Part shown: positions 52,571-64,000 of the stretch, piece by piece
Numbering within the stretch: the stretch's first letter is position 1
Layout: each line of letters starts with the position of its first letter
NCBI RefSeq assembly: GCF_900129005.1
Contig: NZ_FQUN01000012.1
Span: 124,001-188,000 of the forward strand
Direction of reading: 5' to 3'
Source: Leeuwenhoekiella marinoflava DSM 3653
Lineage (GTDB): Bacteria; Bacteroidota; Bacteroidia; Flavobacteriales; Flavobacteriaceae
DNA length: 64,000 nt
Program-made: the position numbers and the translations under genes
Notes under the pieces: generated by a model
Told to the model about the DNA's origin: nothing
The model's database searches: none
Seen by the model: only the letters and a program-made list of their open reading frames with translations

Positions 52571-52643
52571 ACGGGTTTAGCTCAGTTGGTAGAGCACTGG
52601 TCTCCAAAACCAGGTGTCGGGAGTTCGAGCCTCTCAACCCGTG
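52571..52643 (+). tRNA. tRNA-Trp (anticodon CCA)
   Basis: 73 nt, acceptor ACGGGTT/AACCCGT, discriminator G, anticodon stem CTGGT/ACCAG and loop CTCCAAA with CCA. It sits between tuf and secE, the usual place. Confidence 0.96.
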
Positions 52644-52731
52644 CAATAATCGAATTTCTTCGGTTTAAATAATAAAGCTGCTTAGCGGTTTAATTTAAAA
52701 GACAAAGTGTCTTTTTATATAGTTAAATAAT

Positions 52732-52929
52732 ATGGCTGGATTAATTAATTACCTTCAGGAGTCTTACAATGAATTGAGAAATCATGTTACTTGGACTCCG
52801 CTTTCAGAAGCTCAACGTCTTACTGTTGTTGTAGTGGTTTTCACTATCATTTTTTCATTAGCAATTTGGGGTGTTGATACTGTTTTTAGTAGAGCGATTA
52901 AGGCATATTTTAATCTGGTAGGAGCTTAA
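52732..52929 (+). CDS. secE: Protein translocase subunit SecE
   Basis: 65 residues: a cytosolic amphipathic part (INYLQESYNELRNHVTWTPLSEAQRL) and one C-terminal membrane helix (TVVVVVFTIIFSLAIWGVDTVF). It stabilises SecY in the SecYEG channel. It starts the secE-nusG-rplKAJL-rpoBC run and ends 10 bases before nusG. Confidence 0.93.
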   Translation: MAGLINYLQESYNELRNHVTWTPLSEAQRLTVVVVVFTIIFSLAIWGVDTVFSRAIKAYFNLVGA

Positions 52930-52939
52930 ATTAATCACA

Positions 52940-53500
52940 ATGGCTATAACAAACAATACCAAAGATAAAGACTGGTACGTGGTAAGGGCCGTGAGTGGTC
53001 AAGAAAACAAGGTTAAGGGGTATATTGAGCAAGAAATATCTCGTTTTAATCTTGAAGATTATATTGAGCAAGTTCTTGTTCCTACTGAGAAGGTTGTTCA
53101 AATCCGTAACGGTAAAAAGATAAACAAAGAACGTGTTTACTTTCCTGGTTACATCATGATTCATGCGAATCTTGGAGGGGAAGTAACGCATATGATAAAG
53201 TCTATTAACGGCGTGATTGGTTTTTTAGGTGAGGTAAAAGGAGGTGATCCTGTGCCGCTTAGAATTTCTGAAGTGAATAGAATGTTAGGTAAAGTTGATG
53301 AGTTAGCTGTCAAGACAGATAACGTAGCAATACCTTTTGTTCTTGGGGAGACGGTGAAGGTTATAGATGGTCCTTTTAATGGTTTCAACGGTACGGTTGA
53401 AAATATTAATGAGGAGAAGCGTAAACTTGAGGTAATGGTTAAGATCTTTGGAAGAAAGACTCCGTTAGAGTTGAGTTATATGCAAGTTGAGAAAGTATAA
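52940..53500 (+). CDS. nusG: Transcription termination/antitermination factor NusG
   Basis: 186 residues: the NGN domain (WYVVRAVSGQENKVKGYIEQEISRF, VYFPGYIMIHANLGGEVTHMIKSINGVIGFLG) and the C-terminal KOW domain (VLGETVKVIDGPFNGFNGTVENINEEKRKLEVMVKIFGRKTPLEL). NusG binds RNA polymerase and, through its KOW, Rho or ribosomal protein S10. The coding sequence contains a long anti-SD complementary word at 53237-53250. Confidence 0.96.
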   Translation: MAITNNTKDKDWYVVRAVSGQENKVKGYIEQEISRFNLEDYIEQVLVPTEKVVQIRNGKKINKERVYFPGYIMIHANLGGEVTHMIKSINGVIGFLGEVKGGDPVPLRISEVNRMLGKVDELAVKTDNVAIPFVLGETVKVIDGPFNGFNGTVENINEEKRKLEVMVKIFGRKTPLELSYMQVEKV

Positions 53501-53569
53501 GTGTTACACATATATTAGATATAGTTCTTCTGCTTCCACTAAAGAGCATATCAAACTAAATTTTTAAAA

Positions 53570-54007
53570 ATGGCAAAAGAAGTAAGTAAGGTTGTTAAGT
53601 TGCAAGTTAAGGGAGGCGCCGCAAACCCTTCCCCACCTGTTGGACCAGCTTTAGGTGCTGCCGGAGTTAATATCATGGAGTTTTGTAAGCAATTCAATGC
53701 TAGAACTCAAGATAAAGCTGGTAAAGTGCTTCCTGTAGTTATTACTGTTTATGGTGATAAGTCTTTTGACTTTGTGGTAAAAACACCGCCAGCTGCCATC
53801 CAATTGATGGAAGCAGCTAAGATCAAAGGAGGTTCTGGTGAGCCTAATCGTAAAAAAGTTGCTAGTGTAACTTGGGATCAAATTAGAGCTATCTCTGAAG
53901 ACAAGATGCCTGATCTTAACGCGTTTACAGTAGAAAGCGCAATGAGAATGGTTGCAGGTACTGCAAGGTCTATGGGAATAACTGTAAAAGGGCAGGCTCC
54001 TTTTTAA
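53570..54007 (+). CDS. rplK: 50S ribosomal protein L11
   Basis: uL11, 145 residues: [38 protein letters not shown] (N-terminal, with the proline-rich PPVGPALG) and [35 protein letters not shown]. It forms the base of the L7/L12 stalk. Confidence 0.97.
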   Translation: MAKEVSKVVKLQVKGGAANPSPPVGPALGAAGVNIMEFCKQFNARTQDKAGKVLPVVITVYGDKSFDFVVKTPPAAIQLMEAAKIKGGSGEPNRKKVASVTWDQIRAISEDKMPDLNAFTVESAMRMVAGTARSMGITVKGQAPF

Positions 54008-54028
54008 CATCCAAAAAAGCAATTTAAA

Positions 54029-54727
54029 ATGGCAAAAGTAACAAAGAAGCAAAAAGAAGCACGCGCTAAAGTAGATGCAGGTTCTACCTATACATTAGCT
54101 GAAGCTTCTGCTTTAATAAAAGAAGTAAGCAAAGTAAATTTTGATCCTTCTGTTGACTTGGCTATACGTCTTAATGTAGATCCTCGTAAAGCGAATCAGA
54201 TGGTTCGTGGAGTGGTTACACTTCCTCACGGAACTGGTAAAGACGTTAAGGTTCTTGCTCTGGTAACTCCAGATAAAGAAGCTGAAGCTAAAGAAGCGGG
54301 AGCTGACTTTGTAGGTCTTGATGAATATTTAGAGAAAATCAAAGGCGGTTGGACAGATGTTGATGTTATCATCACTATGCCAAGTGTTATGGGTAAATTA
54401 GGTCCTTTAGGACGTGTTTTAGGTCCTCGTGGCTTAATGCCAAACCCTAAAACCGGTACCGTAACTATGGATGTGGCAAAAGCTGTATCTGATGTTAAAG
54501 CTGGTAAGATTGACTTTAAAGTTGATAAGACGGGTATTGTACACGCGGCAATTGGTAAAGCATCTTTTGATGCTGATAAAATTGCAGCTAACGCAAGAGA
54601 ATTGATAACCACATTAGTAAAATTGAAGCCTACTGCATCTAAGGGTGTTTATATTAAAAGCATCTTTATGTCTAGTACTATGAGTCCTAGCGTTGAAGTA
54701 GATTCAAAACGTTTTGCTGAGCAGTAA
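54029..54727 (+). CDS. rplA: 50S ribosomal protein L1
   Basis: uL1, 232 residues, two domains: [37 protein letters not shown] at the start and [26 protein letters not shown] in the middle. It is part of the 50S stalk and a known translational repressor of its own operon in other bacteria. Confidence 0.97.
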   Translation: MAKVTKKQKEARAKVDAGSTYTLAEASALIKEVSKVNFDPSVDLAIRLNVDPRKANQMVRGVVTLPHGTGKDVKVLALVTPDKEAEAKEAGADFVGLDEYLEKIKGGWTDVDVIITMPSVMGKLGPLGRVLGPRGLMPNPKTGTVTMDVAKAVSDVKAGKIDFKVDKTGIVHAAIGKASFDADKIAANARELITTLVKLKPTASKGVYIKSIFMSSTMSPSVEVDSKRFAEQ

Positions 54728-54737
54728 AAGTTAAATT

Positions 54738-55259
54738 ATGACAAGAGAAGAAAAATCACAAGTAATAGAAGATTTGACTGCGCAGTTAGCTGATAGTGCT
54801 CATATATATTTAGCAGACATTTCTGGTTTAAATGCAGAAACTACTTCTAGGTTAAGAAGAGCATGTTTTAAAGCAAACGTAAAACTAGCCGTGGTTAAAA
54901 ATACATTGCTTGCAAAAGCAATGGAAAGCTCAGATAAAGATTTTGGAGAGTTGCCTACAACTTTAAAAGGTAACACTTCTATTATGCTTTCTGAGACTGG
55001 TAACGCGCCAGCTAAGGTAATTAAAGAATTTCGTAAGAAATCTGATAAGCCTTTGCTTAAAGGAGCGTTTATTGAAGAGGCTATCTATATAGGCGATGAG
55101 CAATTAGACGCATTAGTAGATATTAAGTCAAAAGAAGAACTTGTTGGGGAGATCGTTGGTCTACTTCAATCACCTGCTAAGAACGTTATTAGCGCTCTTA
55201 AATCAGGAGGTTCAACAATCGCTGGCCTTGTTAAAACCCTTCAAGAAAGAGAAGGTTAA
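54738..55259 (+). CDS. rplJ: 50S ribosomal protein L10
   Basis: uL10, 173 residues: MTREEKSQVIEDLTAQLADSAHIYLADISGLNAETTSRLRRACFKANVKLAVVKNTLLAKA and a C-terminal helix that anchors L7/L12 dimers. In other bacteria L10 binds a leader RNA to control rplJL; here only 10 bases separate it from rplA. Confidence 0.96.
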   Translation: MTREEKSQVIEDLTAQLADSAHIYLADISGLNAETTSRLRRACFKANVKLAVVKNTLLAKAMESSDKDFGELPTTLKGNTSIMLSETGNAPAKVIKEFRKKSDKPLLKGAFIEEAIYIGDEQLDALVDIKSKEELVGEIVGLLQSPAKNVISALKSGGSTIAGLVKTLQEREG

Positions 55260-55314
55260 TAAAGTACGCACTTAATAATTATAATAAAGAATTTTTTTTT
55301 AAAACGATAGAAAA

Positions 55315-55689
55315 ATGGCAGATTTAAAAGATTTCGCAGAACAACTAGTTAACTTAACTGTAAAAGAAGTAAATGAGTTAGCTACTATTTTAAAAGATGA
55401 GTATGGTATCGAGCCTGCAGCAGCAGCTGTAGCTGTGGCTGGTCCTGCTGGAGGTGGTGAAGATGCTGCTGAAGAGCAAACTGAATTTGATGTAATCCTT
55501 AAAGCCGCTGGTGGTTCTAAACTTGCAGTTGTAAAACTTGTAAAAGAATTAACTGGAGCTGGTCTTAAAGATGCAAAAGAGCTTGTTGATAACGCGCCAA
55601 GCCCAATCAAAGAAGGTATTGCTAAAGATGAAGCAGAAGCTATCAAGTCTCAATTAGAAGAAGCTGGAGCTGAAGTTGAGCTTAAGTAA
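55315..55689 (+). CDS. rplL: 50S ribosomal protein L7/L12
   Basis: bL12, 124 residues: N-terminal dimer domain ([31 protein letters not shown]), an Ala-rich hinge ([21 protein letters not shown]), and the C-terminal domain ([46 protein letters not shown]). It recruits GTPase factors to the ribosome. Confidence 0.97.
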   Translation: MADLKDFAEQLVNLTVKEVNELATILKDEYGIEPAAAAVAVAGPAGGGEDAAEEQTEFDVILKAAGGSKLAVVKLVKELTGAGLKDAKELVDNAPSPIKEGIAKDEAEAIKSQLEEAGAEVELK

Positions 55690-55711
55690 GCTTAGCTACT
55701 ATAAATACAAA

Positions 55712-55750
55712 GGTTTAGGTCTGTTCGTTAATTCGAAATAGGCCTAAACC
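55712..55750 (+). other. Stem-loop in the rplL-rpoB gap
   Basis: GGTTTAGGTCT and AGGCCTAAACC form an 11-bp stem (one G-T pair) with an 18-nt loop. It lies 128 bases upstream of the rpoB start. In E. coli this gap holds an attenuator and an RNase III site; here no U-run follows, so processing or partial termination is inferred only. Confidence 0.65.
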
Positions 55751-55877
55751 ATTTGTCGTATATAAGGTTTTCCTAATTATTACGACTATTATTGCCTTAG
55801 ATTTCTTATGTTAAGAGATCTCGGAACTTGAAGAATCAGGTTCTCAATTTATTTTAATTAAATTCCGTTCGTTGAAG

Positions 55878-58800
55878 ATGCAAGCAAAACAAGCTGAAAG
55901 ACTGAATTTCTCATCGGTAAAGAACAGACCTGAATATCCGGACTTTTTGGATATCCAGATTAAATCCTTTCAAGATTTCTTTCAATTAGAGACTAAGTCT
56001 GAAGAAAGAGGAAATGAAGGACTTTACAACACCTTTCTAGAGAATTTCCCAATTACGGATACCCGTAACAACTTTGTACTAGAATTCTTGGACTACTTTG
56101 TAGATCCACCTAGATACTCTATTCAAGAGTGTATCGAACGAGGCTTAACTTATAGTGTTCCTTTAAAAGCCCGTTTAAAATTATACTGTACTGATGATGA
56201 GCACGAAGATTTTGAAACGATAGTTCAAGATGTTTATCTTGGTACTATTCCTTATATGACACCTAGTGGTACTTTTTGTATCAACGGTGCAGAACGTGTT
56301 GTCGTGTCTCAGTTACACCGTTCTCCTGGTGTGTTCTTTGGTCAGTCTTTTCACGCTAACGGTACTAAGCTTTATTCTGCACGTGTAATTCCTTTTAAAG
56401 GTTCGTGGATTGAGTTTGCTACCGATATTAATAGTGTGATGTATGCATACATCGATCGTAAGAAAAAATTACCTGTTACTACTCTTTTCCGTGCAATCGG
56501 TTTTGAGCGTGATAAAGATATATTAGAGATCTTTGACCTGGCAGAAGAGGTTAAAGTTTCTAAAACAGGACTTAAAAAATATTTAGGTCGCAAACTAGCT
56601 GCTCGTGTTTTAAATACTTGGCATGAGGATTTCGTAGATGAAGATACTGGTGAGGTTGTTTCTATAGAACGTAACGAGATTGTATTAGATCGTGATACTG
56701 TTCTTGAGAAAGAGCATGTGGAGGAGATTTTAGAAGCTGGAGCTAAGACGATTTTACTTCATAAGGAAGATAATCAGCTTGGCGATTATGCGATCATTCA
56801 CAATACACTTCAAAAAGATCCTACAAACTCTGAAAAAGAGGCTGTAGAACATATATACCGTCAATTGCGTAATGCTGAGCCGCCTGATGAAGAGACTGCT
56901 CGTGGTATTATTGATAAATTATTCTTTAGTGATCAGCGTTATAACTTAGGTGAAGTTGGTCGTTATAGAATGAACAAGAAATTAGGTCTTGATATCGGTA
57001 TGGACAAGCAGGTGCTTACCAAACAAGATATCATCACTATTGTAAAATATCTGATCGAGCTTATTAACTCTAAGGCTGAGATTGATGATATTGATCACCT
57101 TTCTAACCGTCGTGTTCGTACAGTTGGTGAGCAATTATCTACTCAGTTTGGTGTAGGTCTTGCTCGTATGGCGCGTACGATTCGTGAGCGTATGAACGTT
57201 CGTGATAACGAAGTGTTTACACCTATTGACTTGATTAATGCAAAAACTCTTTCGTCTGTAATCAACTCTTTCTTTGGTACAAACCAGTTGTCTCAGTTTA
57301 TGGATCAAACCAATCCTCTTGCAGAGATTACGCATAAGCGTCGTCTTTCGGCATTAGGGCCCGGGGGTCTTTCTCGTGAGCGCGCAGGTTTTGAGGTTCG
57401 AGATGTACACTATACACATTATGGTCGTCTTTGTCCTATTGAAACTCCTGAAGGTCCAAACATTGGTTTGATATCTTCTTTAGCAGTATATGCTAAAGTT
57501 AACAATATGGGCTTCATCGAAACTCCATACCGTACAGTTACTGATGGAAAAATTGACTTAGAGACTCAACCAAGATATTTAAGTGCAGAAGAAGAAGAAG
57601 GTATGTTGATTGCTCAGGCAAACAACCCTATGGATGATTCTGGTCAGATTCAAGAAGAACGTGTAATTGCACGTATGGAAGGTGACTTTCCGGTTGTTGA
57701 GCCTAATACGGTTCATTATGCTGATGTTTCTCCTAACCAGATTGCTTCTATTTCGGCTTCTTTGATTCCGTTCTTAGAACATGATGATGCAAACCGTGCA
57801 TTGATGGGATCTAACATGATGCGTCAGGCAGTTCCACTTTTACGTGCAGACTCTCCTATTGTAGGTACAGGTCTTGAGCGTCAAGTAGCTTCTGACTCAC
57901 GAGTGTTGATTAATGCTGAAGGTGATGGTGAAGTAGAATATGTAGATGCTAACGAAATTACCATTAAGTATGACCGTACTGACGAAGAGCGTATGGTAAG
58001 CTTTGATGGTGATAGCAAAACCTATCAGTTAATTAAGTTCCGTAAGACAAACCAAAGTACTTCTATTAACCTAAAACCTATTGTAAGAAGAGGTGATCGC
58101 GTTAAGAAAGGTCAGGTTCTTTGTCAAGGTTATGCAACTGAAGCTGGTGAATTAGCTTTAGGTAGAAACATGAAAGTAGCCTTTATGCCTTGGAAAGGGT
58201 ATAACTTTGAGGATGCAATCGTGATTTCTGAAAAAGTTGTTCGCGACGATATCTTTACGTCTATTCATGTAGATGAATATTCCTTAGATGTTCGTGATAC
58301 TAAACTAGGTAATGAAGAATTAACGAATGATATTCCTAACGTTTCTGAAGAGGCTACAAAAGATCTTGATGAAAACGGTATGATTCGCATCGGTGCAGAA
58401 GTAAAACCTGGCGATATATTAATAGGTAAGATTACTCCAAAAGGAGAATCTGATCCTACTCCGGAAGAAAAATTACTTCGTGCAATCTTTGGTGATAAAG
58501 CAGGTGATGTAAAAGATGCTTCTTTAAAAGCTTCTCCATCTTTACGAGGAGTTGTTATTCAGAAGAAACTTTTTGCTCGTGCAATTAAAGATAAGCGCAA
58601 ACGCGCAAAAGATAAAGAAGATATTTCTGAATTAGAAGCAGAATACGATCAGAAATTTGATGATCTTAAAGCAGTATTGGTTGACAAATTGTTCCAATTA
58701 GTTAACGGTAAAACTGCTCAGGGTGTTAAGAATGATTTAGGAGAAGAAGTTCTTCCAAAAGGTAAGAAGTTTACGCTTAAAATGCTTAATGCTGTTGAAG

Positions 58801-59690
58801 ATTATACACATTTAAATCAAGGTACTTGGGCTACTGATGATTCAACTAATGCAATGATTGCAGATCTATTGCATAATTACAGAATCAAAGAGAACGATCT
58901 TCAGGGTAACTTGCGTCGTGAGAAGTTTACAATCTCTGTAGGAGATGAACTTCCTGCAGGTATTATCAAACTTGCTAAGGTTTATGTAGCTAAAAAACGT
59001 AAACTAAAAGTAGGTGATAAAATGGCGGGTCGTCACGGTAACAAAGGTATTGTTGCTCGTATCGTTCGTCAAGAAGATATGCCTTTCTTAGAAGACGGAA
59101 CTCCGGTTGATATTGTATTGAATCCACTTGGTGTACCTTCTCGTATGAATATTGGTCAGATTTATGAAACAGTTCTTGGATGGGCCGGTCAGAAATTAGG
59201 TCGTAAGTATGCAACTCCAATTTTTGATGGTGCTACTTTAGATCAGATTAATGAGCTTACTGATGAGGCAGGTATCCCACGATTCGGTCATACTTATCTT
59301 TATGACGGTGGTACTGGTGATCGTTTTGATCAGCCTGCAACCGTTGGTGTTATCTATATGCTTAAACTTGGGCATATGGTTGACGATAAGATGCACGCAC
59401 GTTCAATAGGACCTTACTCGTTAATTACGCAACAGCCATTAGGTGGTAAAGCACAGTTTGGTGGTCAGCGTTTTGGTGAGATGGAGGTTTGGGCACTTGA
59501 GGCTTATGGAGCTTCTGCTACCCTGCGTGAAATCTTAACTGTAAAGTCTGATGATGTTATTGGTAGAGCTAAAACATACGAAAGTATCGTAAAAGGTGAG
59601 CCAATGCCAGAGCCAGGTTTACCAGAATCGTTCAACGTATTGATGCACGAACTTAAAGGACTTGGACTAGATATTCGTCTAGAAGAATAG
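55878..59690 (+). CDS. rpoB: DNA-directed RNA polymerase subunit beta
   Basis: 1270 residues. The rifampicin region reads [31 protein letters not shown], that is the sensitive-type residues at Asp, His and Ser. Later motifs include [17 protein letters not shown] and [16 protein letters not shown] 55878 gives [11 protein letters not shown], close to homologues; a TTG at 55872 adds two residues. It forms the catalytic core with RpoC. Confidence 0.98.
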   Translation: MQAKQAERLNFSSVKNRPEYPDFLDIQIKSFQDFFQLETKSEERGNEGLYNTFLENFPITDTRNNFVLEFLDYFVDPPRYSIQECIERGLTYSVPLKARLKLYCTDDEHEDFETIVQDVYLGTIPYMTPSGTFCINGAERVVVSQLHRSPGVFFGQSFHANGTKLYSARVIPFKGSWIEFATDINSVMYAYIDRKKKLPVTTLFRAIGFERDKDILEIFDLAEEVKVSKTGLKKYLGRKLAARVLNTWHEDFVDEDTGEVVSIERNEIVLDRDTVLEKEHVEEILEAGAKTILLHKEDNQLGDYAIIHNTLQKDPTNSEKEAVEHIYRQLRNAEPPDEETARGIIDKLFFSDQRYNLGEVGRYRMNKKLGLDIGMDKQVLTKQDIITIVKYLIELINSKAEIDDIDHLSNRRVRTVGEQLSTQFGVGLARMARTIRERMNVRDNEVFTPIDLINAKTLSSVINSFFGTNQLSQFMDQTNPLAEITHKRRLSALGPGGLSRERAGFEVRDVHYTHYGRLCPIETPEGPNIGLISSLAVYAKVNNMGFIETPYRTVTDGKIDLETQPRYLSAEEEEGMLIAQANNPMDDSGQIQEERVIARMEGDFPVVEPNTVHYADVSPNQIASISASLIPFLEHDDANRALMGSNMMRQAVPLLRADSPIVGTGLERQVASDSRVLINAEGDGEVEYVDANEITIKYDRTDEERMVSFDGDSKTYQLIKFRKTNQSTSINLKPIVRRGDRVKKGQVLCQGYATEAGELALGRNMKVAFMPWKGYNFEDAIVISEKVVRDDIFTSIHVDEYSLDVRDTKLGNEELTNDIPNVSEEATKDLDENGMIRIGAEVKPGDILIGKITPKGESDPTPEEKLLRAIFGDKAGDVKDASLKASPSLRGVVIQKKLFARAIKDKRKRAKDKEDISELEAEYDQKFDDLKAVLVDKLFQLVNGKTAQGVKNDLGEEVLPKGKKFTLKMLNAVEDYTHLNQGTWATDDSTNAMIADLLHNYRIKENDLQGNLRREKFTISVGDELPAGIIKLAKVYVAKKRKLKVGDKMAGRHGNKGIVARIVRQEDMPFLEDGTPVDIVLNPLGVPSRMNIGQIYETVLGWAGQKLGRKYATPIFDGATLDQINELTDEAGIPRFGHTYLYDGGTGDRFDQPATVGVIYMLKLGHMVDDKMHARSIGPYSLITQQPLGGKAQFGGQRFGEMEVWALEAYGASATLREILTVKSDDVIGRAKTYESIVKGEPMPEPGLPESFNVLMHELKGLGLDIRLEE

Positions 59691-59699
59691 ATACTTATG

Positions 59700-59725
59700 G
59701 GTTGCGCTTCTGTGGAAGCGTAACC
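59700..59725 (+). other. Stem-loop in the rpoB-rpoC gap
   Basis: GGTTGCGCTTC TGTG GAAGCGTAACC, an 11-bp stem (one G-T pair) with a 4-nt loop, then TTATTTT. Together with the rplL-rpoB hairpin it brackets rpoB. Partial terminator or RNA processing site. Confidence 0.65.
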
Positions 59726-59779
59726 TTATTTTACGGTATCATAGAAGTTAAAAAAGAATAATTTTCGACATAAGGTATT

Positions 59780-62700
59780 ATGGCAAGAGATAATGATAAG
59801 AATGCAGTAAAGAGATTTAATAAAATCTCTATTGGTCTTGCATCTCCTGAAGCGATTTTGGCTGAATCGCGCGGAGAGGTGTTAAAACCTGAAACTATAA
59901 ACTACCGTACGCACAAACCGGAGCGTGATGGTTTGTTCTGTGAGCGTATCTTTGGTCCTGTAAAGGATTATGAGTGTGCTTGTGGTAAGTATAAGCGTAT
60001 ACGTTACAAGGGTATTGTTTGTGACCGTTGTGGTGTAGAAGTTACTGAGAAAAAAGTACGTAGAGATCGTGTAGGTCACATCAACCTTGTTGTGCCTGTA
60101 GCGCATATCTGGTACTTTAGAAGTTTGCCAAATAAAATAGGGTATCTTTTAGGTCTTCCATCTAAGAAATTAGATATGATTATCTATTATGAGCGCTATG
60201 TAGTTATTCAGCCTGGTATAGCTAAGAACGAAGAAGGAGAAGAATTGAAGAAGATGGATTTCCTTACTGAGGAAGAATATCTAAATGTTCTTGAGTCTAT
60301 TCCGCAAGAAAATATGTATCTGGAAGATAGCGATCCTAACAAGTTTATCGCTAAAATGGGTGCAGAATGTCTTATTGAATTATTAAGACGTATTGATCTT
60401 AATGAGTTGTCTTATGACTTACGCCACAAGGCAAATAACGAGACTTCGAAACAACGTAAGACTGAAGCATTAAAACGTCTTCAAGTGGTAGAATCTTTAC
60501 GGGATGCTAACAAGAATCGCGAAAATTTACCAGAATGGATGATTATGAAAGTAGTTCCGGTTATTCCACCAGAATTACGTCCTCTTGTGCCTCTTGATGG
60601 TGGTCGTTTTGCGACTTCAGATTTAAACGATTTATACCGTCGTGTTATTATACGTAATAACCGTTTGAAGCGTTTGATGGAAATCAAAGCTCCAGAGGTT
60701 ATTTTGCGTAATGAAAAACGTATGCTTCAAGAAGCTGTGGATTCATTATTTGATAACACACGTAAATCTTCAGCAGTAAAAACTGATTCTAACAGACCTT
60801 TGAAATCACTTTCTGATTCTTTAAAAGGTAAGCAAGGTCGTTTCCGTCAAAACTTACTGGGTAAGCGTGTTGATTATTCTGCACGTTCGGTAATTGTTGT
60901 TGGGCCAGAATTGAAACTTTTCGAATGTGGTCTTCCTAAGGATATGGCTGCAGAGCTTTACAAGCCCTTTGTTATCAGAAAACTGATAGAGCGCGGGATT
61001 GTGAAAACGGTAAAGTCTGCTAAAAAGATTATAGATAAAAAAGAGCCTGTAGTTTGGGATATTTTGGAGAACGTTCTTAAAGGACATCCGGTATTGCTAA
61101 ACCGAGCTCCTACGCTTCACCGACTAGGTATTCAGGCTTTTCAGCCAAAACTTATTGAAGGTAAAGCGATACAGTTACACCCGTTAGTGTGTACAGCATT
61201 TAACGCCGATTTTGATGGTGACCAGATGGCGGTTCACTTACCATTAGGGCCAGAAGCTATTTTAGAGGCTCAGATGCTTATGCTTGCTTCTAACAATATT
61301 CTTAACCCTGCAAATGGTGCTCCAGTTACAGTACCTTCTCAGGATATGGTATTGGGTCTGTATTATATGACTAAAGCGCGTAAGAGTACTCCAGAACATC
61401 CTATTCAGGGTGAGGGTATTACTTTTTATAGTGCAGAAGAAGTTGTTATTGCTCACAACCAAAAGCGTGTGAACATTAACGCAATGATAAAAATACGTAC
61501 TAAAGATTTCAATGAAGCTGGTGAATTAGTTTATCAGATTATTGATACTACTGTAGGGCGTGTATTATTTAACGAAAGTGTTCCTGAAGAAGCAGGTTAT
61601 ATCAATGAAGTATTGACTAAAAAGTCTTTACGTGATGTAATTGCTAGAATTTTAAAATTAACGAGTGTTCCTCGTACTGCTGAGTTTCTTGACAGTATTA
61701 AGACACTTGGATATACATTCGCATTTAGAGGTGGATTATCTTTCTCATTAGGTGATATTATTATTCCTGCAGAGAAATATGATATGATTGATGAGGCAAA
61801 TACTCAGGTAGACGGAATTATGTCTAGCTATAATATGGGTCTTATTACTAACTCTGAGCGTTATAATCAAGTTATTGATGTTTGGACATCAACTAACGCA
61901 TCACTTACGGAGCTTTCTATGAAGAATATTCGTGAGGATCAGCAAGGATTTAACTCCGTGTTTATGATGCTTGATTCTGGTGCTCGTGGATCTAAAGAAC
62001 AGATTCGTCAGTTAACCGGTATGCGTGGATTGATGGCGAAGCCTAAGAAATCTAATGATGGAGGTGGGGCAATTATTGAAAACCCGATTCTTTCTAACTT
62101 TAAGGAAGGTCTTTCAATTCTTGAATACTTTATCTCTACTCACGGTGCTCGTAAAGGTCTTGCGGATACGGCACTTAAAACTGCAGATGCTGGTTATTTA
62201 ACACGTCGTCTTGTTGATGTATCTCAGGATGTAATTGTAAACAGTGAAGATTGTGATACATTAAGGGGTGTTGAAGTTTCTGCGTTAAAGAAAAACGAAG
62301 AGATAGTTGAAACGCTTGAAGCTCGTATAATAGGTCGTATTGCATTGAATGATGTAATCAACCCATTAAATACTGAGGTGATTGTTAAGGCAGGTCAGGA
62401 AATTTCTGAAGAATTAGCTGCAGAAATCACTAAGGCTCCAATCGAAAGTGTAGAAGTTCGTTCACCATTAACATGTGAGGCTCCTAAAGGTATATGTTCT
62501 AAATGTTACGGTCGTAACCTTGCAACCAATAAAATGGTTCAAATGGGTGAAGCTGTAGGTGTTGTTGCAGCTCAGTCAATTGGTGAGCCTGGTACACAGC
62601 TTACATTACGTACCTTCCACGTGGGGGGTATTGCGGGTAACATTTCTGAAGAAAACAAGGTTGTTTCTAAATTTGATGGTCGTCTAGAGATTGAAGACCT

Positions 62701-64000
62701 TAAGACTGTTCAAGGAGAAGCGCCAGATGGTACTATCTCAGAAATAGTTATCTCTCGTACTTCTGAAGCTAAAATTGTAGATGCTAAGACCGGAATTTTA
62801 TTGAGTACTAATAACATTCCTTACGGTTCTCAGTTGTTTATGAAAGATGGAGATAAAGTAACTAAAGGTGATACTGTATGTTCTTGGGATCCATTTAACG
62901 GTGTGATTATATCTGAGTTTGCAGGTAAGATTAAGTATGAAAATATAGAACAAGGTGTTACTTACCAAGTTGAAACAGATGAGCAAACCGGTTTCCAAGA
63001 AAAAGTAATTTCTGAATCTCGTAACAAACGAATGATTCCTACATTGCATATTATGGGTAAAAAGGATGAAATTATTCGTTCTTATAACCTACCGGTAGGA
63101 GCTCACTTGATGGTTGATGATGAAGAAAAAATTAAGATAGGTAAGATTCTTGTGAAAATACCACGTAAGTCTTCTAAGGCTGGTGACATTACAGGGGGTC
63201 TTCCGCGAGTAACTGAATTGTTTGAAGCACGTAATCCTTCTAATCCAGCTGTTGTGAGTGAGATTGATGGTGTTGTTTCTTTCGGTAAAATTAAGCGTGG
63301 TAACCGTGAAATCATTGTTGAGTCTAAGCTGGGAGAGGTTAAGAAATACTTAGTTAAGTTATCTAACCAAATTTTAGTCCAAGAGAATGATTTCGTGAGA
63401 GCAGGTATGCCGTTGTCTGATGGTTCTGTTACTCCAGAAGATATTCTTTCAATCAAAGGTCCTTCTGCTGTTCAGCAATATTTAGTAAACGAAGTTCAAG
63501 AAGTTTATCGTTTGCAAGGTGTGAAGATTAATGATAAGCACTTTGAGGTGGTTGTTCGTCAGATGATGCGTAAAGTACGTATTCAAGATCCGGGTGATAC
63601 TATCTTCTTGGAGAATCAACTAGTTCACAAAGATGATTTTATTACTGAAAATGATGCAATTTTCGGAATGAAAGTTATTGAAGATGCTGGTGATTCTGCG
63701 ACTCTTAAGCCTGGTCAGATTATTTCACCTCGTGATTTACGTGATGAAAACTCTATACTAAGAAGAGAAGATAAGAATCTTGCAACAGCAAGAGACGTAG
63801 TTGCAGCTACTGCAACACCGGTTCTTCAAGGTATAACAAGAGCCTCACTTCAAACAAAATCATTTATCTCTGCGGCTTCCTTCCAGGAAACAACAAAAGT
63901 TCTTAACGAAGCAGCTGTAAGTGGTAAGATAGATAGTTTAGAAGGTCTTAAAGAGAATGTAATTGTAGGGCATAGAATTCCTGCTGGTACTGGTCTGCGT
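59780..64000 (+). CDS. rpoC: DNA-directed RNA polymerase subunit beta' (3' truncated by the window)
   Basis: The reading frame from ATG 59780 stays open to the last base (1407 codons), so only the last few residues are missing. The N-terminal [26 protein letters not shown], zinc finger 1 (Cys66, Cys68, Cys81, Cys84), the catalytic NADFDGDQM (Asp477, Asp479, Asp481) and zinc finger 2 (Cys825, Cys899, Cys906, Cys909) are all intact. The end reads [12 protein letters not shown], the usual ending region. Confidence 0.98.
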   Translation, partial: MARDNDKNAVKRFNKISIGLASPEAILAESRGEVLKPETINYRTHKPERDGLFCERIFGPVKDYECACGKYKRIRYKGIVCDRCGVEVTEKKVRRDRVGHINLVVPVAHIWYFRSLPNKIGYLLGLPSKKLDMIIYYERYVVIQPGIAKNEEGEELKKMDFLTEEEYLNVLESIPQENMYLEDSDPNKFIAKMGAECLIELLRRIDLNELSYDLRHKANNETSKQRKTEALKRLQVVESLRDANKNRENLPEWMIMKVVPVIPPELRPLVPLDGGRFATSDLNDLYRRVIIRNNRLKRLMEIKAPEVILRNEKRMLQEAVDSLFDNTRKSSAVKTDSNRPLKSLSDSLKGKQGRFRQNLLGKRVDYSARSVIVVGPELKLFECGLPKDMAAELYKPFVIRKLIERGIVKTVKSAKKIIDKKEPVVWDILENVLKGHPVLLNRAPTLHRLGIQAFQPKLIEGKAIQLHPLVCTAFNADFDGDQMAVHLPLGPEAILEAQMLMLASNNILNPANGAPVTVPSQDMVLGLYYMTKARKSTPEHPIQGEGITFYSAEEVVIAHNQKRVNINAMIKIRTKDFNEAGELVYQIIDTTVGRVLFNESVPEEAGYINEVLTKKSLRDVIARILKLTSVPRTAEFLDSIKTLGYTFAFRGGLSFSLGDIIIPAEKYDMIDEANTQVDGIMSSYNMGLITNSERYNQVIDVWTSTNASLTELSMKNIREDQQGFNSVFMMLDSGARGSKEQIRQLTGMRGLMAKPKKSNDGGGAIIENPILSNFKEGLSILEYFISTHGARKGLADTALKTADAGYLTRRLVDVSQDVIVNSEDCDTLRGVEVSALKKNEEIVETLEARIIGRIALNDVINPLNTEVIVKAGQEISEELAAEITKAPIESVEVRSPLTCEAPKGICSKCYGRNLATNKMVQMGEAVGVVAAQSIGEPGTQLTLRTFHVGGIAGNISEENKVVSKFDGRLEIEDLKTVQGEAPDGTISEIVISRTSEAKIVDAKTGILLSTNNIPYGSQLFMKDGDKVTKGDTVCSWDPFNGVIISEFAGKIKYENIEQGVTYQVETDEQTGFQEKVISESRNKRMIPTLHIMGKKDEIIRSYNLPVGAHLMVDDEEKIKIGKILVKIPRKSSKAGDITGGLPRVTELFEARNPSNPAVVSEIDGVVSFGKIKRGNREIIVESKLGEVKKYLVKLSNQILVQENDFVRAGMPLSDGSVTPEDILSIKGPSAVQQYLVNEVQEVYRLQGVKINDKHFEVVVRQMMRKVRIQDPGDTIFLENQLVHKDDFITENDAIFGMKVIEDAGDSATLKPGQIISPRDLRDENSILRREDKNLATARDVVAATATPVLQGITRASLQTKSFISAASFQETTKVLNEAAVSGKIDSLEGLKENVIVGHRIPAGTGLR

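Overview
The window is a chromosomal segment of a member of the Bacteroidota, most likely a marine Flavobacteriaceae. Four things point there: AT-rich DNA; promoters of the Bacteroidota type (-33 TTG, -7 TAnnTTTG); start codons preceded by A/T-rich DNA with almost no Shine-Dalgarno sequences; and familiar neighbourhoods such as pyrG-yidC, the menA-menC-menE cluster, and rpsU-xerC-hpf-tRNAs-tuf-tRNA-Trp-secE-nusG-rplKAJL-rpoBC. No genus is claimed. I see no insertion sequence, prophage, CRISPR array or rRNA operon.

Layout. 1-1.5 kb: the end of a MATE exporter, a pentapeptide-repeat protein and a DUF3820 protein. 1.5-11 kb: pyrG, yidC, a FAS1 lipoprotein, mnmA, a nitronate monooxygenase-like protein, a lipoprotein, an SDR oxidoreductase and a DUF421 membrane protein. 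11.4-16.2 kb: a menaquinone operon (menA, UPF0173 hydrolase, menC, CPBP protease, menE). 16.2-30.6 kb: a secreted small protein, an M24 peptidase, an MFS exporter, a PAS histidine kinase with a small membrane protein and a methylcrotonyl-CoA carboxylase-type subunit, DinB, EttA, a PepSY membrane protein, a HAD phosphatase, a coiled-coil protein, a metzincin-like lipoprotein and a methyltransferase. 30.6-39.9 kb: a YkgJ protein, an M28 peptidase, a serine hydrolase, the cell-wall glycosidase NamZ divergent from an ABC permease, and a CBS/cysteine synthase. 39.9-48.5 kb: DUF2851, PspC, a K+ channel, two tandem AGCS symporters, a helix-hairpin-helix protein and an acyl-CoA dehydrogenase. 48.5-64 kb: the information-processing block, ending inside rpoC.

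How the genes work together. The 11.4-16.2 kb cluster makes menaquinone, the usual respiratory quinone of this group. The 48.5-64 kb block holds translation (S21, HPF, five tRNAs, EF-Tu, L11, L1, L10, L7/L12), secretion (SecE) and transcription (NusG, RpoB, RpoC) genes. It contains several stem-loops at intergenic positions that probably set relative expression. Secreted or lipid-anchored hydrolases (FAS1, M24, M28, metzincin, beta-lactamase-like, NamZ) are spread over the first 40 kb.

The best leads are regulatory. rpsU carries a strong Shine-Dalgarno sequence in an otherwise SD-poor region, which fits bS21 autocontrol. A phased set of TGTGGT/ACCACA boxes lies upstream of xerC. Two genes have a -7 promoter element that places the transcription start on the start codon. 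Several start codons can be decided because a promoter element falls inside the longer reading frame. No clearly new multi-gene system was found.
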